Positions 44,481 to 57,900 of a DNA stretch of 64,000 nt are shown here, piece after piece. The stretch spans positions 45,773,613 through 45,837,612 of the forward strand of contig NC_092637.1 in assembly GCF_039555335.1 (NCBI RefSeq). The letters run 5' to 3'. Below the pieces are notes generated by a model. That model made no database searches and was not told the DNA's origin. It worked only from the letters and a program-made list of their open reading frames with translations. Within the stretch, counting starts at the first letter, position 1, and each line of letters opens with the position of its first letter. The stretch comes from Amphiura filiformis (lineage: Eukaryota; Echinodermata; Ophiuroidea; Amphilepidida; Amphiuridae). The translations under genes were made by a program, and so were the position numbers.

Positions 44481-45131
44481 TAAGGGATCTGGAATGAGCG
44501 TTTCGACAGTATTTTTTGTGGGACATGAGAGCACATCAGACATATCGAATTGCATTCTGAATCTGAAGAATGTCTTTTTGATATCAAATAATTTTTATTT
44601 TGTGAAATTCACGATATAATACAAATTTTATGACAAATTATTAAAATTGGATATTTTTCACATTTTTGATATATAACAGTCCTCGAAGTAAATTTTATAA
44701 ATCTAATAATATATTCTTAAAGTGTATGTAGCTGGGAGGAAAAGCCGACGATCAATTGAAAATTTTGACCTTTCATATTGAAGATATGGATTTTTTCCCA
44801 AAAGACCTAATTTTTTTGGTGTTTTGGGAAAAAAATCCATATCTGCAATCTGAAAAGGTCAAAATTTTCAATTGATCGTAACTTTTCATCCCACCTACAT
44901 ACACTTTAAAATAAATCATCAGAATTATAAAGTTTACTTAAAATACTAATAAATATAAAAAATATAAATAATTAATGATTTGACTTAAAATGATTATTAA
45001 ATTACGAATTTTAAAAAATCAAAATTATTTGATATCAGAAGGACATTCTTCGTATTCAGAATGTAATTCGATATGCCTGATGCTCTAATGTCCCACAATA
45101 AATACTGTCCAAACGTTCATACCCACCCTTA
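44481..45131. mobile_element. TTAA-ended 650-bp foldback, copy 1
   Basis: TTAAGGGATCTGGAATGAGC ... ACCCTTAA. Arms ~300 bp (GTTTCGACAGTATTTTTTGT, ATTGCATTCTGAAT, TTTTCAATTGATCGT). A second copy is at 58557-59215. Confidence 0.88.
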
Positions 45132-45134
45132 ATT

Positions 45135-45337
45135 TACCAGTAAATTATCAGTAATTTCACTCTGGTGTACCAAAACGTAATTCAAATTTCACAATATATT
45201 TGCTAAACGAATTAATCTGCAAGAGATTTTTTGTACATAAACATTATGTAGCCAGAGGTTTCCAGTGGTATAAAAATCTCAACTTTTTTGAGAAAAGTGG
45301 GGGATATGTTGCTGTGGATCACAAAATGCCCCTTTAA
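45135..45337. mobile_element. AGGGGTATTTCGTGATC MITE, copy 4 (truncated)
   Basis: Right half only, ending ACAAAATGCCCCTTTAA, starting a few bases after the preceding foldback. Confidence 0.78.
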
Positions 45338-45488
45338 ATAAAACAAAACTGCCAAGAGGTTACATGGGAAGTTGTTGCTTTAAACATGTTCAGCGGCCAA
45401 TGACACATAGGACATTTTCCTGCCCAATTATTAAACAAACTGACCTATCAAAATCAAATGAAGAGTTCAAGTGCAAATGTGATATTCA

Positions 45489-45768
45489 GCTATTCAAATT
45501 GAAATCCACACTCCCCCTGTGGAAGATTATGGAAATATCTTTAACAGGGGGAGTATGAATTTCAAATGGAATGAACATATTAAGTAGCTCCATTTGAATT
45601 TCATACACCCTCTGAAAAGATTCAACCTGCATCTTCCATCAAGGGAGGATGAGTTTCAAATAGAATTAGTTAATGTGCTAACTTCCAGTTGAAATTCATA
45701 CTCCCCCTGCGGAGGATATTTCCAATATCTTCCACAGGGGTAGTGTGGATTTCAACTGGAATGGCCCA
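45489..45768. mobile_element. GGGCTATTCCAGTTGAAATC foldback family, copy 7
   Basis: 280-bp form: TTCAAATTGAAATCCACACT ... TTTCAACTGGAATGGCCCA. Confidence 0.85.
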
Positions 45769-45799
45769 TTTGTGCTGCCTTGTGGTGTTAAAAAAATAT

Positions 45800-46290
45800 T
45801 TTTATCAATATAGTAAATTATCTGTAACCCTTGTTTAGCCAGGGATCATACTATGCTTAAAACATAGTGGCCCTGGTAACATTAAAATACAGAAAACATG
45901 TTCAAAATATACAGAGCTTAAAAATACAAAATTAAACATTTCAGATAACATAAATATATACATCATTTTATAAAACCCAAGTATACATTGTACATTTACA
46001 TTTAAATAACACAAACATTAACAAAATAAAGTAAAATAAGACCAAAAAAAAAAAAGAAGAAACATGTTTGCTTCCAGTAGCAGGTCTGAAAAGTGCAATG
46101 CTTAATGCGTTTTTTGATACAAAAAACTGTAATTTAAAAAAATTAAATTAAACAAGAAGAAAAACATATGCAAACAACACCACTTGTATCCTATTAACAT
46201 TTATTAAGAAAATAAAGCTGAAATTGTATCAGAGTTGTTCCTGGTTGAACTGCTGATAGTAAATTATTGCTAGCTTGTTTTATTTCTTCT
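45800..46290. other. A-rich non-coding
   Basis: A-rich stretch with ATACAAAATTAAAC-type words and an A12 run at about 46042. No coding or structural signal seen. Confidence 0.4.
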
Positions 46291-46294
46291 CAAT

Positions 46295-46735
46295 ACTTTA
46301 CTAACACAGGATTACTTCAATACTCTACTCTAAACACATGTCAGTAACCAAGCAGTTGTCCAACTGACACAACAGCAAAATGCACTGACATGGAACACCT
46401 TCCTGGACCACATTCACAGCCCAACAGATTTCTTTTGCTGGGTTCCAACTATTCGCCTGTGAATGTGCTCCGGCAGCTGTTCCATGTCACTGCCTTTTAC
46501 TGTTGTGTCAGTTGGCAACAGTCACTGACATGTGTTTAAGTAAAAATAATCTGTGTTAATTTGTTCATGTACAGGCGAATAACTGAAACCCAGCAAAAGA
46601 AATCTGTTGGGCTGTGAATGTGGTCCAGGAAGGTATTCCATGTCAGTGCATTTTGCTGTTGTGTTAGTTGGACAACTGTTTGGTTACTGACCAGTGTTTA
46701 GAGTAGAGTATTGAAGTAATCCTGTGTGCAATTTT
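46295..46735. mobile_element. foldback with nested symmetry
   Basis: Outer ends GGATTACTTCAATACTCTAC / complement. Each arm includes CTGACACAACAGCAAAATGC, and a third partial copy of that block lies in the centre (46440-46530), so the element has three related blocks in alternating orientation. Confidence 0.82.
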
Positions 46736-46949
46736 TGTTCATTTTTTATAGAGAGGATTTTAAGATATGACCTTGTGAAAAATTATAAGTTTCTTTTTGA
46801 GGCCAGTTTATATTCAATGCTCTAATTTTTACTATCTATTTGATACCACTGGACAACCATTTACTTTAAACACAGATAGGTAATATCATTTGTTCAACTT
46901 ATACGAGTGGATATTTATTAGTTGTAGATAAGATGACTAAAAATTTAAG

Positions 46950-47225
46950 AGTTTCACTTCAACACTACATTATTTTTCACTCACCTGGAACGCTTTTGCT
47001 AGGTCGTCTAGCCTCTTTAGCAGATGGTGATGCTGTGATGATATCTTGTCTACAATCGTCACAACATCGTAACATCTTAAAATGACTACCCCGATTGTAG
47101 ACAAGACATCATCACAGCATTACCATCTGGCCAAGACGCTAGTCGACCGAGCAAAAGCATTCCATCCAGGTGAGCGAAAAATAGTGAAGAGTTGAAGTTA
47201 AACTCTTTAATCACTGGTACATATA
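46950..47225. mobile_element. MITE with CGCTCACCTGGAACG arms, copy 2
   Basis: CACTTCAACACTACATTATT, CACTCACCTGGAACGCTTTT and CTAGGTCGTCTAG with complements at 47130-47222, ending GTTAAACTCTTTAA. Confidence 0.8.
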
Positions 47226-48334
47226 ACATTTTTTTTCTCATACCAAAAATATCATATGTAAGCAATATACAAAATATACATTTCTAATGGTCTTACACAT
47301 GTGTACTTACTAAACCTAGTTTATATATCTATCTATATATTATTCAAGGGCAGATCCAGGATTGGGGGCCACTGGTCGAATTCCTCAACAAGTATCGTAA
47401 CTATTTTTCATATAAATATATAATATCTAGAATCTAACTAAATATCTAGCAAGACTTCATAGCTTTTTATGCGCCAAGATGGTGAGCTTCCATATATTTT
47501 GCATAAATTTGCAGCTTTTACCTCTGCACATACAGCCCCCCTCCTGAATCTGCCCCAGAAGAATGAACATTATTACTTTTTTTTTACAAAATATAGTACT
47601 AAACATATGGACTAATTTAATTTAGCTCTGTTATAAATCATGCAGTAATCTTATATACATAACATGAAGCAACTACTTCTTTTACAGAAAGACTTTGATT
47701 TCAAAAACAATTTATATAGCCTTAAACAAACATACACAACAGCAACAAAGAAAAAAGCACTACAAGAAAACACTTTCAGCTCTCAAGCTCAGCTCTATAA
47801 TAGCACTGCAGCACACTACACTACTAAAGCTTTTAAAAGTAAAAACTTTGAAACTTGTGTTATGAAATACTACCAAAAGAATTTTATTCACAAGTAGATA
47901 AGACTCAGAGAGGACAGACTCCATATGGCCCAATGTGTTATGCTATGGGATATCCACAATACTGCATTATCACACAAAAGGATCACCCCATCTTTGTCAG
48001 CTCACATTATTAATCATATTTCCTGGGTATAATATTCAAAAATGTATTCTGATTATGTTATTGATATTTTGATAGAATACAAATCCCCTTATTTTTTATT
48101 AAATTACACAAAAACTTGTGGTGACCAAATGAAATCCAATGAAAAATATTTCTTTAAACAAAAATCTTGTCTCTCTTGGACTCTTTGTGTAAAATTAGAT
48201 TTCTCAGATGTAAAAAGTGTAAAAATGGCACATTTTACAGTGCCTGTTAGCTATTTAGGCACCACTGCGCCCCACAGTGCTCCACCCATCCAAAAAAGGC
48301 AACCTTTTCTGACGATAAGTGAAAATTTCAATGA
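47226..48334. other. intergenic, no supported gene
   Basis: AT-rich. The 77-codon open frame at 47664-47897 is low-complexity (Lys, Leu, Thr) and has no family resemblance. Confidence 0.45.
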
Positions 48335-48575
48335 ATAAACCTGTGGCAGATATTTCCAAAATCTTCCACAGGGGTAGTGTGGATTTTAAATGGAATAGAC
48401 CATTGTGTCATATTCAGATGGATTTAGTATTAATGTTAATAATTTCAAATGGAAATCAATATGAAAAATAGAAAAAAAAATCCCAGCTGGACTGAACTTT
48501 AAGGTGCAATTGGAATTGATATGACACTGGTATCGTCCACAGGAGGTGTGTGATTCTAAATGGAATAGCCCAAGG
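48335..48575. mobile_element. fragments of the GGGCTATTCCAGTTGAAATC family
   Basis: CCTGTGGCAGATATTTCCAA ... ATTTTAAATGGAATAGACCA, then a second remnant ending TTCTAAATGGAATAGCCCA, directly beyond the Fz exon stop. Confidence 0.7.
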
Positions 48576-48586
48576 TGAATTGACCC

Positions 48587-48999
48587 TTAATGGAATTTAC
48601 ACAACCCCTCTGCATACGTCCCATCTCTTTGTAGTGCCCCTTGCACAGGTATAGTTGGCAACCTGCTGCATATAGCTGCTAAATCGAGCCCTGCATCCAT
48701 GAAACCTTTAACGCAATTGTCTTTCAGCGTCAGAGCCTGCATAACGCTTCGACACGGTCCTATCGATGAATTTTGACCGAGCAGGCAGCTCGGGAAAGTT
48801 GATGCGCACATGAACTGTAGAGCCTTACGGTCGCAGCCTCGTTCTCGGTACAAGGTTCGCAAACTTGTCCCTGCGGTGCCGACCGATTCGAATCCGGCGA
48901 CGCCTTGCGTGATGTAGTTCGGGAAAAAACTGGACAAATATGGAAGCTCATTATCTTGGCACATAATTGCTATGTAATCTTGGTAAAGTACACAACCGT
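48587..48999 (-). CDS. Frizzled-type cysteine-rich domain exon
   Basis: Codes [20 protein letters not shown], later [19 protein letters not shown] and IGPCRSVMQ, ending GLCKFH and TAA. Nine of the ten Fz-CRD cysteines are present. The canonical C7 in CRSVC is Met here (CRSVM), which would leave its usual partner C9 unpaired. Acceptor TTTTGCAG at 49000-49002, phase 1. The stop follows the tenth-cysteine position by four codons. Confidence 0.85.
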
Positions 49000-51900
49000 C
49001 TGCAAAAAAAAAGAGAGAAGTGTGTGTTAATTTCAAATAAGTTAAGCTGGTACTACACCCTCTGATAAATTCTGTGACTAATTTTGCATTTTTCTCAAAA
49101 AATAACTACACACTGGTAACAAAAGTTATGTATATTATAGGGGCAAGGAATCCAATTACTTCACTGAAATTTCAGTGATTCAAGACAAGCGGTTCACTAT
49201 ATATGTAAAAGAAATGAGGTACATTCTAGCGGTACCTCTTCTTATTATAAATAACATACTGCTTGTCTTGAATCACTGAAATTCCAGTGTAGTAACTGGA
49301 TTCCTTGCCCCTATAATATACATAACTTTTGTTACCAGTGTGTTATTATTTTTTGAGAAAAATGCAAAATTATTCACAAATTTATCAAGGGGTGTAGTAC
49401 CACCTTAAAAAGGTCATATGTGATTTGATCAAGCAAAATGAATCGGATGTTAGGAATATTGATTTTGAGATGTATGCAATAATAGTATTCAACTTCCTTT
49501 GTATTTTATTGTTCTGAGCAACACTAAAATGACCATATCTCTGGAACCGTAAGTCTAATTATGATGGGGATTTTAGCAAAATAAAGCTCTGAAAATGGCT
49601 CATGTAATGAAATTGAAAACTGAATTATGATTTTAATCGACATCAGACTCATTTAGCTTGATCGCATCACATATCACAGGGTTAGTTAGACTTCTCTCTG
49701 TAGTCCACTTGCCCATTGTGCATACTCTGACTATTACATTTAAACATAAACCTCTGATTTGTATTAAAGGAGGATTTCGTGATCCTAGCATCCTCTTTTT
49801 ATGACATTTTTCAGTAGATATCCACGAAAAAAGATTATTTTCAAAATTTCAGTTGACACCGATTTTGCGTTTGCGAGTTATGCGTGATTATGTGTATTAC
49901 ACTGCTCCATAGGTCACTGTTGTAAATTCAAATTTGACGATATTTTCGCTAAACAAATTAATATGCAAGAAATATAAACATTATGTAGGTATAAAAAACT
50001 TTTTTTGGATAAAAGTTGGGGGATGAGGCTATGGATCACGAAATGCCCTTTAAATTTAAGCACAATTAATACATTTTCAGTCACCGTACTCCCTCTGTTT
50101 GCTAGCTATAGTGGACTACTGATTGCGATTAAATTGCTTAACACTGGTGTTTATGGAAGGCTGGCCCATCTTCTAACCTACTAAAATTAGCCATGATGTA
50201 ATGCATCTTTAAATAGAGATGGCTTGTGGTTGGTCTTCCAGATCTTGTTGTGAAGATTTAAATCCTCCGGGCATGCACCATTATTACCACTAACTACAGC
50301 GTACACAACTATCTGTGAAATTTGCAGCACTCTGTGTTGGCGCGAAAGTTAAACTCTCACTTGTGCATGGACTTCCATGCCTTGTATTGGATGGATAACC
50401 AATAAATGGGGAGTATGTTTAACAGTGTGTTAGGCAAAGTCCTGCTCAAAATCCAAAATACAGTCGATTTTTCCGACAGGGTTTTATGTTCAATAAACTG
50501 GTAGATCACAAAATCAGAATTTTTCAGTATGCGAGCCCTCATTATAATTATGCCAAGATACGTTGCATTCGATAACATACGTATATTTCACTTTTACTGC
50601 CACTAATTATATTAACCTTTTCTACAACTAAATATTGGATATTTTATTTATAATTATAGGTAAATAAATGTGTATCACTTTGGGATAAAATTGTACAAAA
50701 TAATGCACACATACTGAGATGTTGATGCGTCAAATGCACAAGCCCCATAGGGAGAGTGCATAAATGCATCAAATCACATTTCAGTACAAGTGCATTAATT
50801 TGTACAATTTCTCGAGCAACAAGTGATACGCATTTATTAACCTATTTCATTGAAATAGCCCAATACAAAATGACATTTACAATTAGTGGGTTTGTAGCGG
50901 GTTTGCCGTCGGACAAGTTTAGAACTGTCAATCTTTCTTCAGGAGTAGCTCTGACTTCTTTAGGACAAAGTACCTAAGAATGAGACATGTAGGTCGCCCC
51001 TTGCCGACTGATGGCTCTGAAAAGAGCCGTTTACTCCTGAAGATAGCTTGACAGTTCTAAACTTGTCCGACGGCGAACCCGCTAAAAACCTACTAATTGT
51101 TATGAATTCCTGCCGTAAAAGCCTATCCCACAATTTGCAAAATGACATAATGATGTAGTTTTAGCTTTTGGGATGTACCAAAATTGCCCGGGAGGGGCAC
51201 TCATATATAAAAGTTGTAAAGCGTGCGTGTGAATGCACTTCAGAAAAGCACCCTTAACAAGGACAACAATTGTGTCTTCAAAATGACCCTTAACAAGGAT
51301 TATGGTTTATTAACCATACCCTTAAAAAGGACAAAGTTACAAGTGTATTAAAATCCAACCCTTAGCAAGGCTGCATGACCAATTTTGAGGGAAAAAAAAC
51401 GTCCTATTAGGCCTATAGATATTATTTTAGCGATCTTTATTTGTCAATCTCTGAATTTTGTCTTGTAGGCCTAATTATCACCTGCATTATTAGGGCAGTA
51501 TTATCTTATTATGACGAGTGCGGGGGTAAGAATGTGATTGGATTTAACTACCCTTTCCTTAGCACGGACACATGGTGTCAAAAAGACACCCTTATTTGCT
51601 ATAATCAATGATTTTGAGCCCCTTAACATGGGCCCATGTAGCAGTAGAAAAAATTAACCCACCCTTATTCCGCGTTTTTGTTCACACGCATGCTTACAAC
51701 TTTTTATGTGAGTGGCCCCCCTGGGCAAAATTGTCCCTTGACTTACATGCACACCCAGCATTTCCGTATTCATCTGAGGGCGCACTCATCGTACATTGTG
51801 GGTAGCCATCACATTGCTGCTCTGTTGATACACACACAGAGGTGTCTGGACATTCAAGGTAACCATCCGTACAACCTGAAAATATGTACAATATGAATAA

Positions 51901-54900
51901 ACAATAATATTATGGAGTGTTTCCGTTAGTGTTTGTTATCAACTTGTCATAAGCCCTCAAATATTACATAACTTCGTCTTACACCAAAACTGATTTTGTT
52001 ATGACAACACGGGCAAGCAAGTTTGTCTGTGTGCTTTGTTTTGATTTGCAAATTTTGAATATTGCAACCATGAACAGTCCTTGAAAGATTTTGACGTATT
52101 TCACCAAAGTCAGCAAGATGGACTCTATACTGACTGCAACATCAATCCATGGCATTGTGATTTTTGAGTCTCAAGTCTTAAGAAAATGTCATTAAAAGTG
52201 GACCAGAGTTGGGCTGTTGAAAATTGGATAAGAGCCCATAGATATCAAACCTAAAAGCCCTTGAAGATTTTGGTTTATTTCACCAATGTCGGCAACATGG
52301 ACTCAATGTTGACTTCAACATCAATAGCATTACCTATTAATGAATTTTCTGAGTCTGAAGACATAAAATGTCATAAAAAGTGGACCAGCGTGACATGAAA
52401 TTTATAATTTGAGTTGGGGCCCATGAAAATTGATAAGGGCAAAAGCCAGAATAGGCCTAGAAAATGTTGCCAAGGTCAGCAAGATGAACTCTATCCTGAC
52501 TTCAACATCAATGCACAGTATTAACTGTTATTGATTTACAAGTCTGAAGACTTACAAAATGTCATTCAAAGTGGACCAGTGTAACATTTAAGTTTTATAA
52601 TTTGAGTTGGGGCCCATGAATATTGATAAGGGGCAGTAGATTTCAAAACCCAAAAGCCTAAATAGCCCTAGAAAATTTTGACTTATTTCACCAACATCAG
52701 CAAGATGGACTCAATGCTGACTGCAACATCAATTCATGGCATTGTCGTTGATTTTGTGAGTTTGAAATCTTAGAAAATGTCATTAAAAGTGGACCAATGT
52801 AACATGAAAATTTTACAATTTGAGTTGGGCCTCTGAATTTTGATTAAGTGCCCTTTAGATAATAAACCTATAGTAAGAATTCCAATTGAATGAACGCAGC
52901 TTTTAAAAACTGCACTCGATCCAACCGTGATCGTATATTGCGTATTTCAAACTACAACGCGAACACACGACCTTGGATACAATGCTATCCAATCACAAGT
53001 GTGTTGGCATGGTTGATTCACTTCAGCGTTACTCGCACATCGCGCAGTGTACGCATAAAAATTTATCACGCTATTGAAAGCTACGTTCATTCAATTGGAA
53101 TTCCCACTATAAAGACATAAATAGCCCCAGAACTTGAACTAGAATGCTTGGGTGTCCTAATCTACTGAAACCTTTAATGTTTTCCTCTAACTCTAACCCT
53201 CATGCAATATTACGCCTACTGCCTAGACCTAGCATATAAACAGTAGCTCTACTTATGAGCAAAACCAATGTCCTACCTATTTCACAATGTGTTCCATTCC
53301 ATCCTTGTTCACATGTACAGCTGTAGCCATTGAATTGGTCAACACACTGGCCATTCACACATGGACTACTAGCACATTCATCAATATCTGAAAATCATAA
53401 AAGTCATTATTATTTATTCATAACCTCATTAATATCGCGATGCGTGCTTGATCCAATTACATTTAGTTATTTGTGAAAGCGTGAAGCATAAATCGAGGTC
53501 ATTAATATCTCACAATTGACCGCAAAATGCGTAATTGTTCCAATGTACGCACACAATTGACGGGCGTTTGCGTGTTGTTGTGCGTCGAACTGCACGCGCG
53601 CAGGCTGCCGTATTTGCATTGCGCGATACCATATTTGCACAGATTGTGATACGCACTTTTGTTATTGGTTATTAAATTAAAATTTTGTGTTATTTTGTAA
53701 GGTGAAGAGATTCAAGTGACGGTTATGAATGAGGTTAATAACTTTGCATCGGTAATATGTCGGGCATTGTGAAAAATCTAAACATTTTGCTTTGGACCTC
53801 GGAATATCTCGTGATATTCCTCGGTTCCAAAGGCAAAATGTTTCGATTTTTCAGAATGCCCTCCAAATAACCGATGCGCAGTTATTAACCTCTAATCATT
53901 ATTATCAAACACTATTGACAAATCCACAAGTCAAGTGATTGTCAGAATTCATTCCGCCATTCCTGGGTCCCCTCTGCACCAAACTGGTGTTATGACTACC
54001 CAATTTGGGTGGATAAAAGATGCTTAAAAATTAATGTTATATTGTATTGTGTCGGAATGCGGTTTAAAACCAAGGCTGCATCATTTCACATTTTAGGTAG
54101 GATGGGCTGCATCAATGTCTGCCATTGAGGTGTATGAATGTGTGAATTGGATTTGTATATAGATGAGCTGACCTCAATGTTTATCAAATTCAAGGGACTG
54201 GTACAACTGTATATTGATATGATTGAGCAAACTTCATACAACCACTACACTGTTCAATAGCCTTATTGTGATGTGTAACATATGATGCAGGCAAGGAACA
54301 ATGGGAATTGCAATGACACACACCGACATCGCCTGGCTAATAATTACTTGGCACAGCAGAGATACTAAAATAAATACCCGGGATCGATACACGGGAATTT
54401 GCTATGCACAAGTTTGATATGAGAAGAAAATCTTTGGATACCGGTGTAGAAAATGATGAATATCTCCCGTAAATGATTTCGTATAAAGAAACCAGATGTG
54501 GTTCCTTGCACATGAATATATATTTTGAACAGATATGATAGTCGTTAGCGTGCGCTTTGAGACAGTAGCTTGCGTCTTGAGTCAAAAACTGACAATAATT
54601 CTGCAATAATTCTGATTTTTATGTGCCGAATTATATAGCGCAGTGTATAGGCCAATCGTGAAGGTTGTCTAAAAGAATATGACCTATGGCATACCATGCT
54701 TGACTGACACACAGCGAGGTCAGTCACCGAGCTAATCGGGGCTATTGTCAGTAGCCTTAGTCAGATGTCCTTCAGCCTATTATGCGACTGAACTATTAAA
54801 CAGGTCGATATGTATAATGGCAATGCGTGGCGGTGGATTCAATCTACCATAGCACTACAAATATTACTGTATCCAAATGCTTGTTAAATTACTCGCGCAT

Positions 54901-57900
54901 GCTCCAGCCGCTGGACCAATCACAGTCGACTCAGCGAGATCCTGCCGATGTTTGCCGAATGACCAGCCGAACTTTTAATCTTCGTGTGTTCGGCACAAGG
55001 GTTTTAGAAAGGTTTTTGAGGGTTGAATGATGTTTTGAATCTGACAACTTTCAACTCGCATTTAGACAAAATGGCAATATACACGAAGTTTTTTAAACCG
55101 TGAAAATCGGTGAAGAGATAAGGAAGATAATGACATTTTCAGCGCATATGTTTTTGATCATCGGAATTTTTAGGCAAGTTGACAATTCTGGAATATTTTG
55201 AGGTATAAATTTCGCCATAAGATTCGCAATTTCTTGGATTTTTCCGATGAATACTTTGATTTTTTTCATCATCGGAAAACTACACAGTATAACACTATGC
55301 AAGTTTGAGCGTGTTACATTTTCGAGTTTTGTGTTACATTTACGCCAAAGTTGGACCAAATTTGAGTAATATTTGGATTTTCCGTTTCTACTGCACGGAA
55401 GATCATAAGGCCGAATAAAAATAAAACCTGTTTCTCGTCCCCTCCCGCTTCCTTTTTTGAGGCTGCTTCAAATTCATTTTCAGTTTTTTATAATTCAGTC
55501 AAAACGTTTGAAGAAAGGTGTCTTGGAAGTTGAGATGTTTTCTGTAGCCTTGCTAATATGCAAGAAACAATTCTTGATGGTTCTGTGATCACTAGCGGGT
55601 GCGTACAATAAAATAAAAAGGACCTCAAGCCCCTCTTCTTCCTTTTGCTAATCCCGGACGCGAAACATGTTTTTATTTTTACTCGGCCAAATCATCCTCC
55701 AGACACGCTCCAGAAGACATGCAAATGCATGTAGTACAATACCAATCACCTGTTTAACTGGTATTGATCATAGTAATTCTTTGTACTCCATGCATTAGCA
55801 TATCTTATGGAGCGTGTCTGGAGGATGATTTGATTCACGGCGGGCAGCGTGAGTGAACACGGGTCACTGAATTAGCATAAAGGTCACACAAAACAGCTTC
55901 GCAAGCGTGGTAACCTCACAGTGAACAATTTGACCTTACAAAGCTGTCGAGTATTTAGATACAGCGGTATAGTGTGTAAGTTCGTAGTGCATAGCGATTT
56001 CTGCCATGAAGATATCTGGGCGATGACACTGTGTGACATCACAAGTCAACTCAACTATATGAAACAAAAACAGGCTATATGAAAATCACACCAAAAGTTT
56101 ATGTAATAAAAACCAATAATGACCAGTTGCTGCATCAGAGGAGGGGTGGTGAGAGAAATATATTTCTCCCTCATACCCAACTTAGGCTTTGACACCCCCC
56201 CTCCCCCAAAGAAATATAGAAAAATTCACTAGTTTGTAGAGAATTGGCCACATTTTTGCCATGAGCCAAAAATTTTATATCAAAATTAAAATATTTAGAT
56301 TTCCCCCCCTAAAATTCACTTTGTGATTCGCAAATTTCATTTTAATTCTTTTATTTACGAACACATTGGCTTACCCATATTACAACGACTCCCAGTCCAT
56401 CCAGGTTCACAGGTACATGTATATCCATTGACCTCATCAACACACTGCCCACCATTCAAACAAGGGCTGCTAGCACATTCATCAGTATCTGAAAATGATA
56501 ATAAAGCAATTAAATGTAGACTACATAATACTTGAAATTTCAATTGAATGAACACAGCCCGACATAGGGTGACGATTTTTTGCGTACACTGCGCAATGTA
56601 CGCCGGCATGTGCGGCTGTACATGCATAAAACGGAAGTGAATTCATCAATGCCAACTAATGAATTTGTGATTGGTTAGTATTTTAATTACTGTATCCAAG
56701 GTTGTGCGTTTGCGTTGTACTTTGAAATATGTGTTATACAATTGCGGTTGAATCAAGTACAACTGCAGAAAGCTGTGTTCATTCAATTGAAATTTCAAAT
56801 ATAGTTTTGTGCACACAAACTAAACATAAGGTTTAAAGATTATATCTATAGACCACTTGACATGTGACGTCATTGCCCGGTAGTATGCGCGCAAATTATG
56901 GCAATTTCCATTGTTCTTTGCCCTACAGCGTGTGTACGCATCGTAGTTTGCTAAGGGCACATGCATTTTAAATCGCCCACCACATTTCATATAGTACAAG
57001 AAAGCCATTGAACAGTGTAGCGGTTCGTTAAAGCATATCGATAGACCAGTCCCTCGCCTTTGTTGATAAACAATGATGTCAAGTGGTCTATAAGGGGTTA
57101 GAGTGCAAGGAAGGCCTATTTGCAATAGCTTCCCTTTAGACATTTGTCAGTTTCTATATTGTAATCATTTGACACCTGGCAGCTATTTCAGAAAGAGCTT
57201 CCAAAGAGCTAACAAATCACGCCGGCATTGCGTCTTCACACGAAAGACCGTAAAAATATTATGGTATGTGATGCTGGGACATTGCCTATTGGTGATTGGT
57301 CTGTATCTCTTTAGTTTAAGGTGAGCAACTATTTTAAACTGTTGCGATTTGGTAGTTCACAACATCTTGCAAATGGTAGTGAGCTTTGACAAAAATTGCA
57401 TTGATCATTTCATAGCGAGTGAGTAGAAGAGTTAAAATATCACAGATATAGTTTTGAAGGTCCTGTGGTTCTTGAGTTATGTTGTAAAGAGGGCTGAAAC
57501 AACAACACTTTTGTAAAACGTACATAACTCATTAACAAGAATAAATCAACCAAGTTTTCAAAGTATATGATTTGTAGAATGAACTATTTGTAAAACATCC
57601 AAGTGCTTATTAGGCTTCAACATAAAAAGCCCAAATTTTGAGACATTTTCTCAAAATATCAAGGGATATCTTAAGAAGCACTGATCCCATACTAGGCTTG
57701 TTTGTACTCATTTTAAAGCATTTTTTATACCAATTCCAAATATGGTCATAAAAATGTACAATTCTGAAATTTTTGATAAAAAAAAAGTAATTTGTCCACT
57801 GCAGTCGACACCCGTGTTGAGAGGGTTATGCAAGGAACACTTGATAGTAATCTGAGATTCTTCAACATGCGGAAATAACACAACACAAACAGGAACTCCT

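Noticed and set aside
44242-44619. 125-codon plus-strand frame as a membrane protein
   Set aside because: Spans the boundary of two transposons (a CCAAT MITE and the 44.5-kb foldback); its hydrophobicity reflects AT-richness.
48760-48951. Second minus-strand frame within the Fz exon
   Set aside because: Out-of-frame shadow; the Fz cysteine pattern lies in the other frame.
51608-51896. Plus-strand frames opposite the LDLa exon
   Set aside because: Antisense shadows of the LDLa exon.
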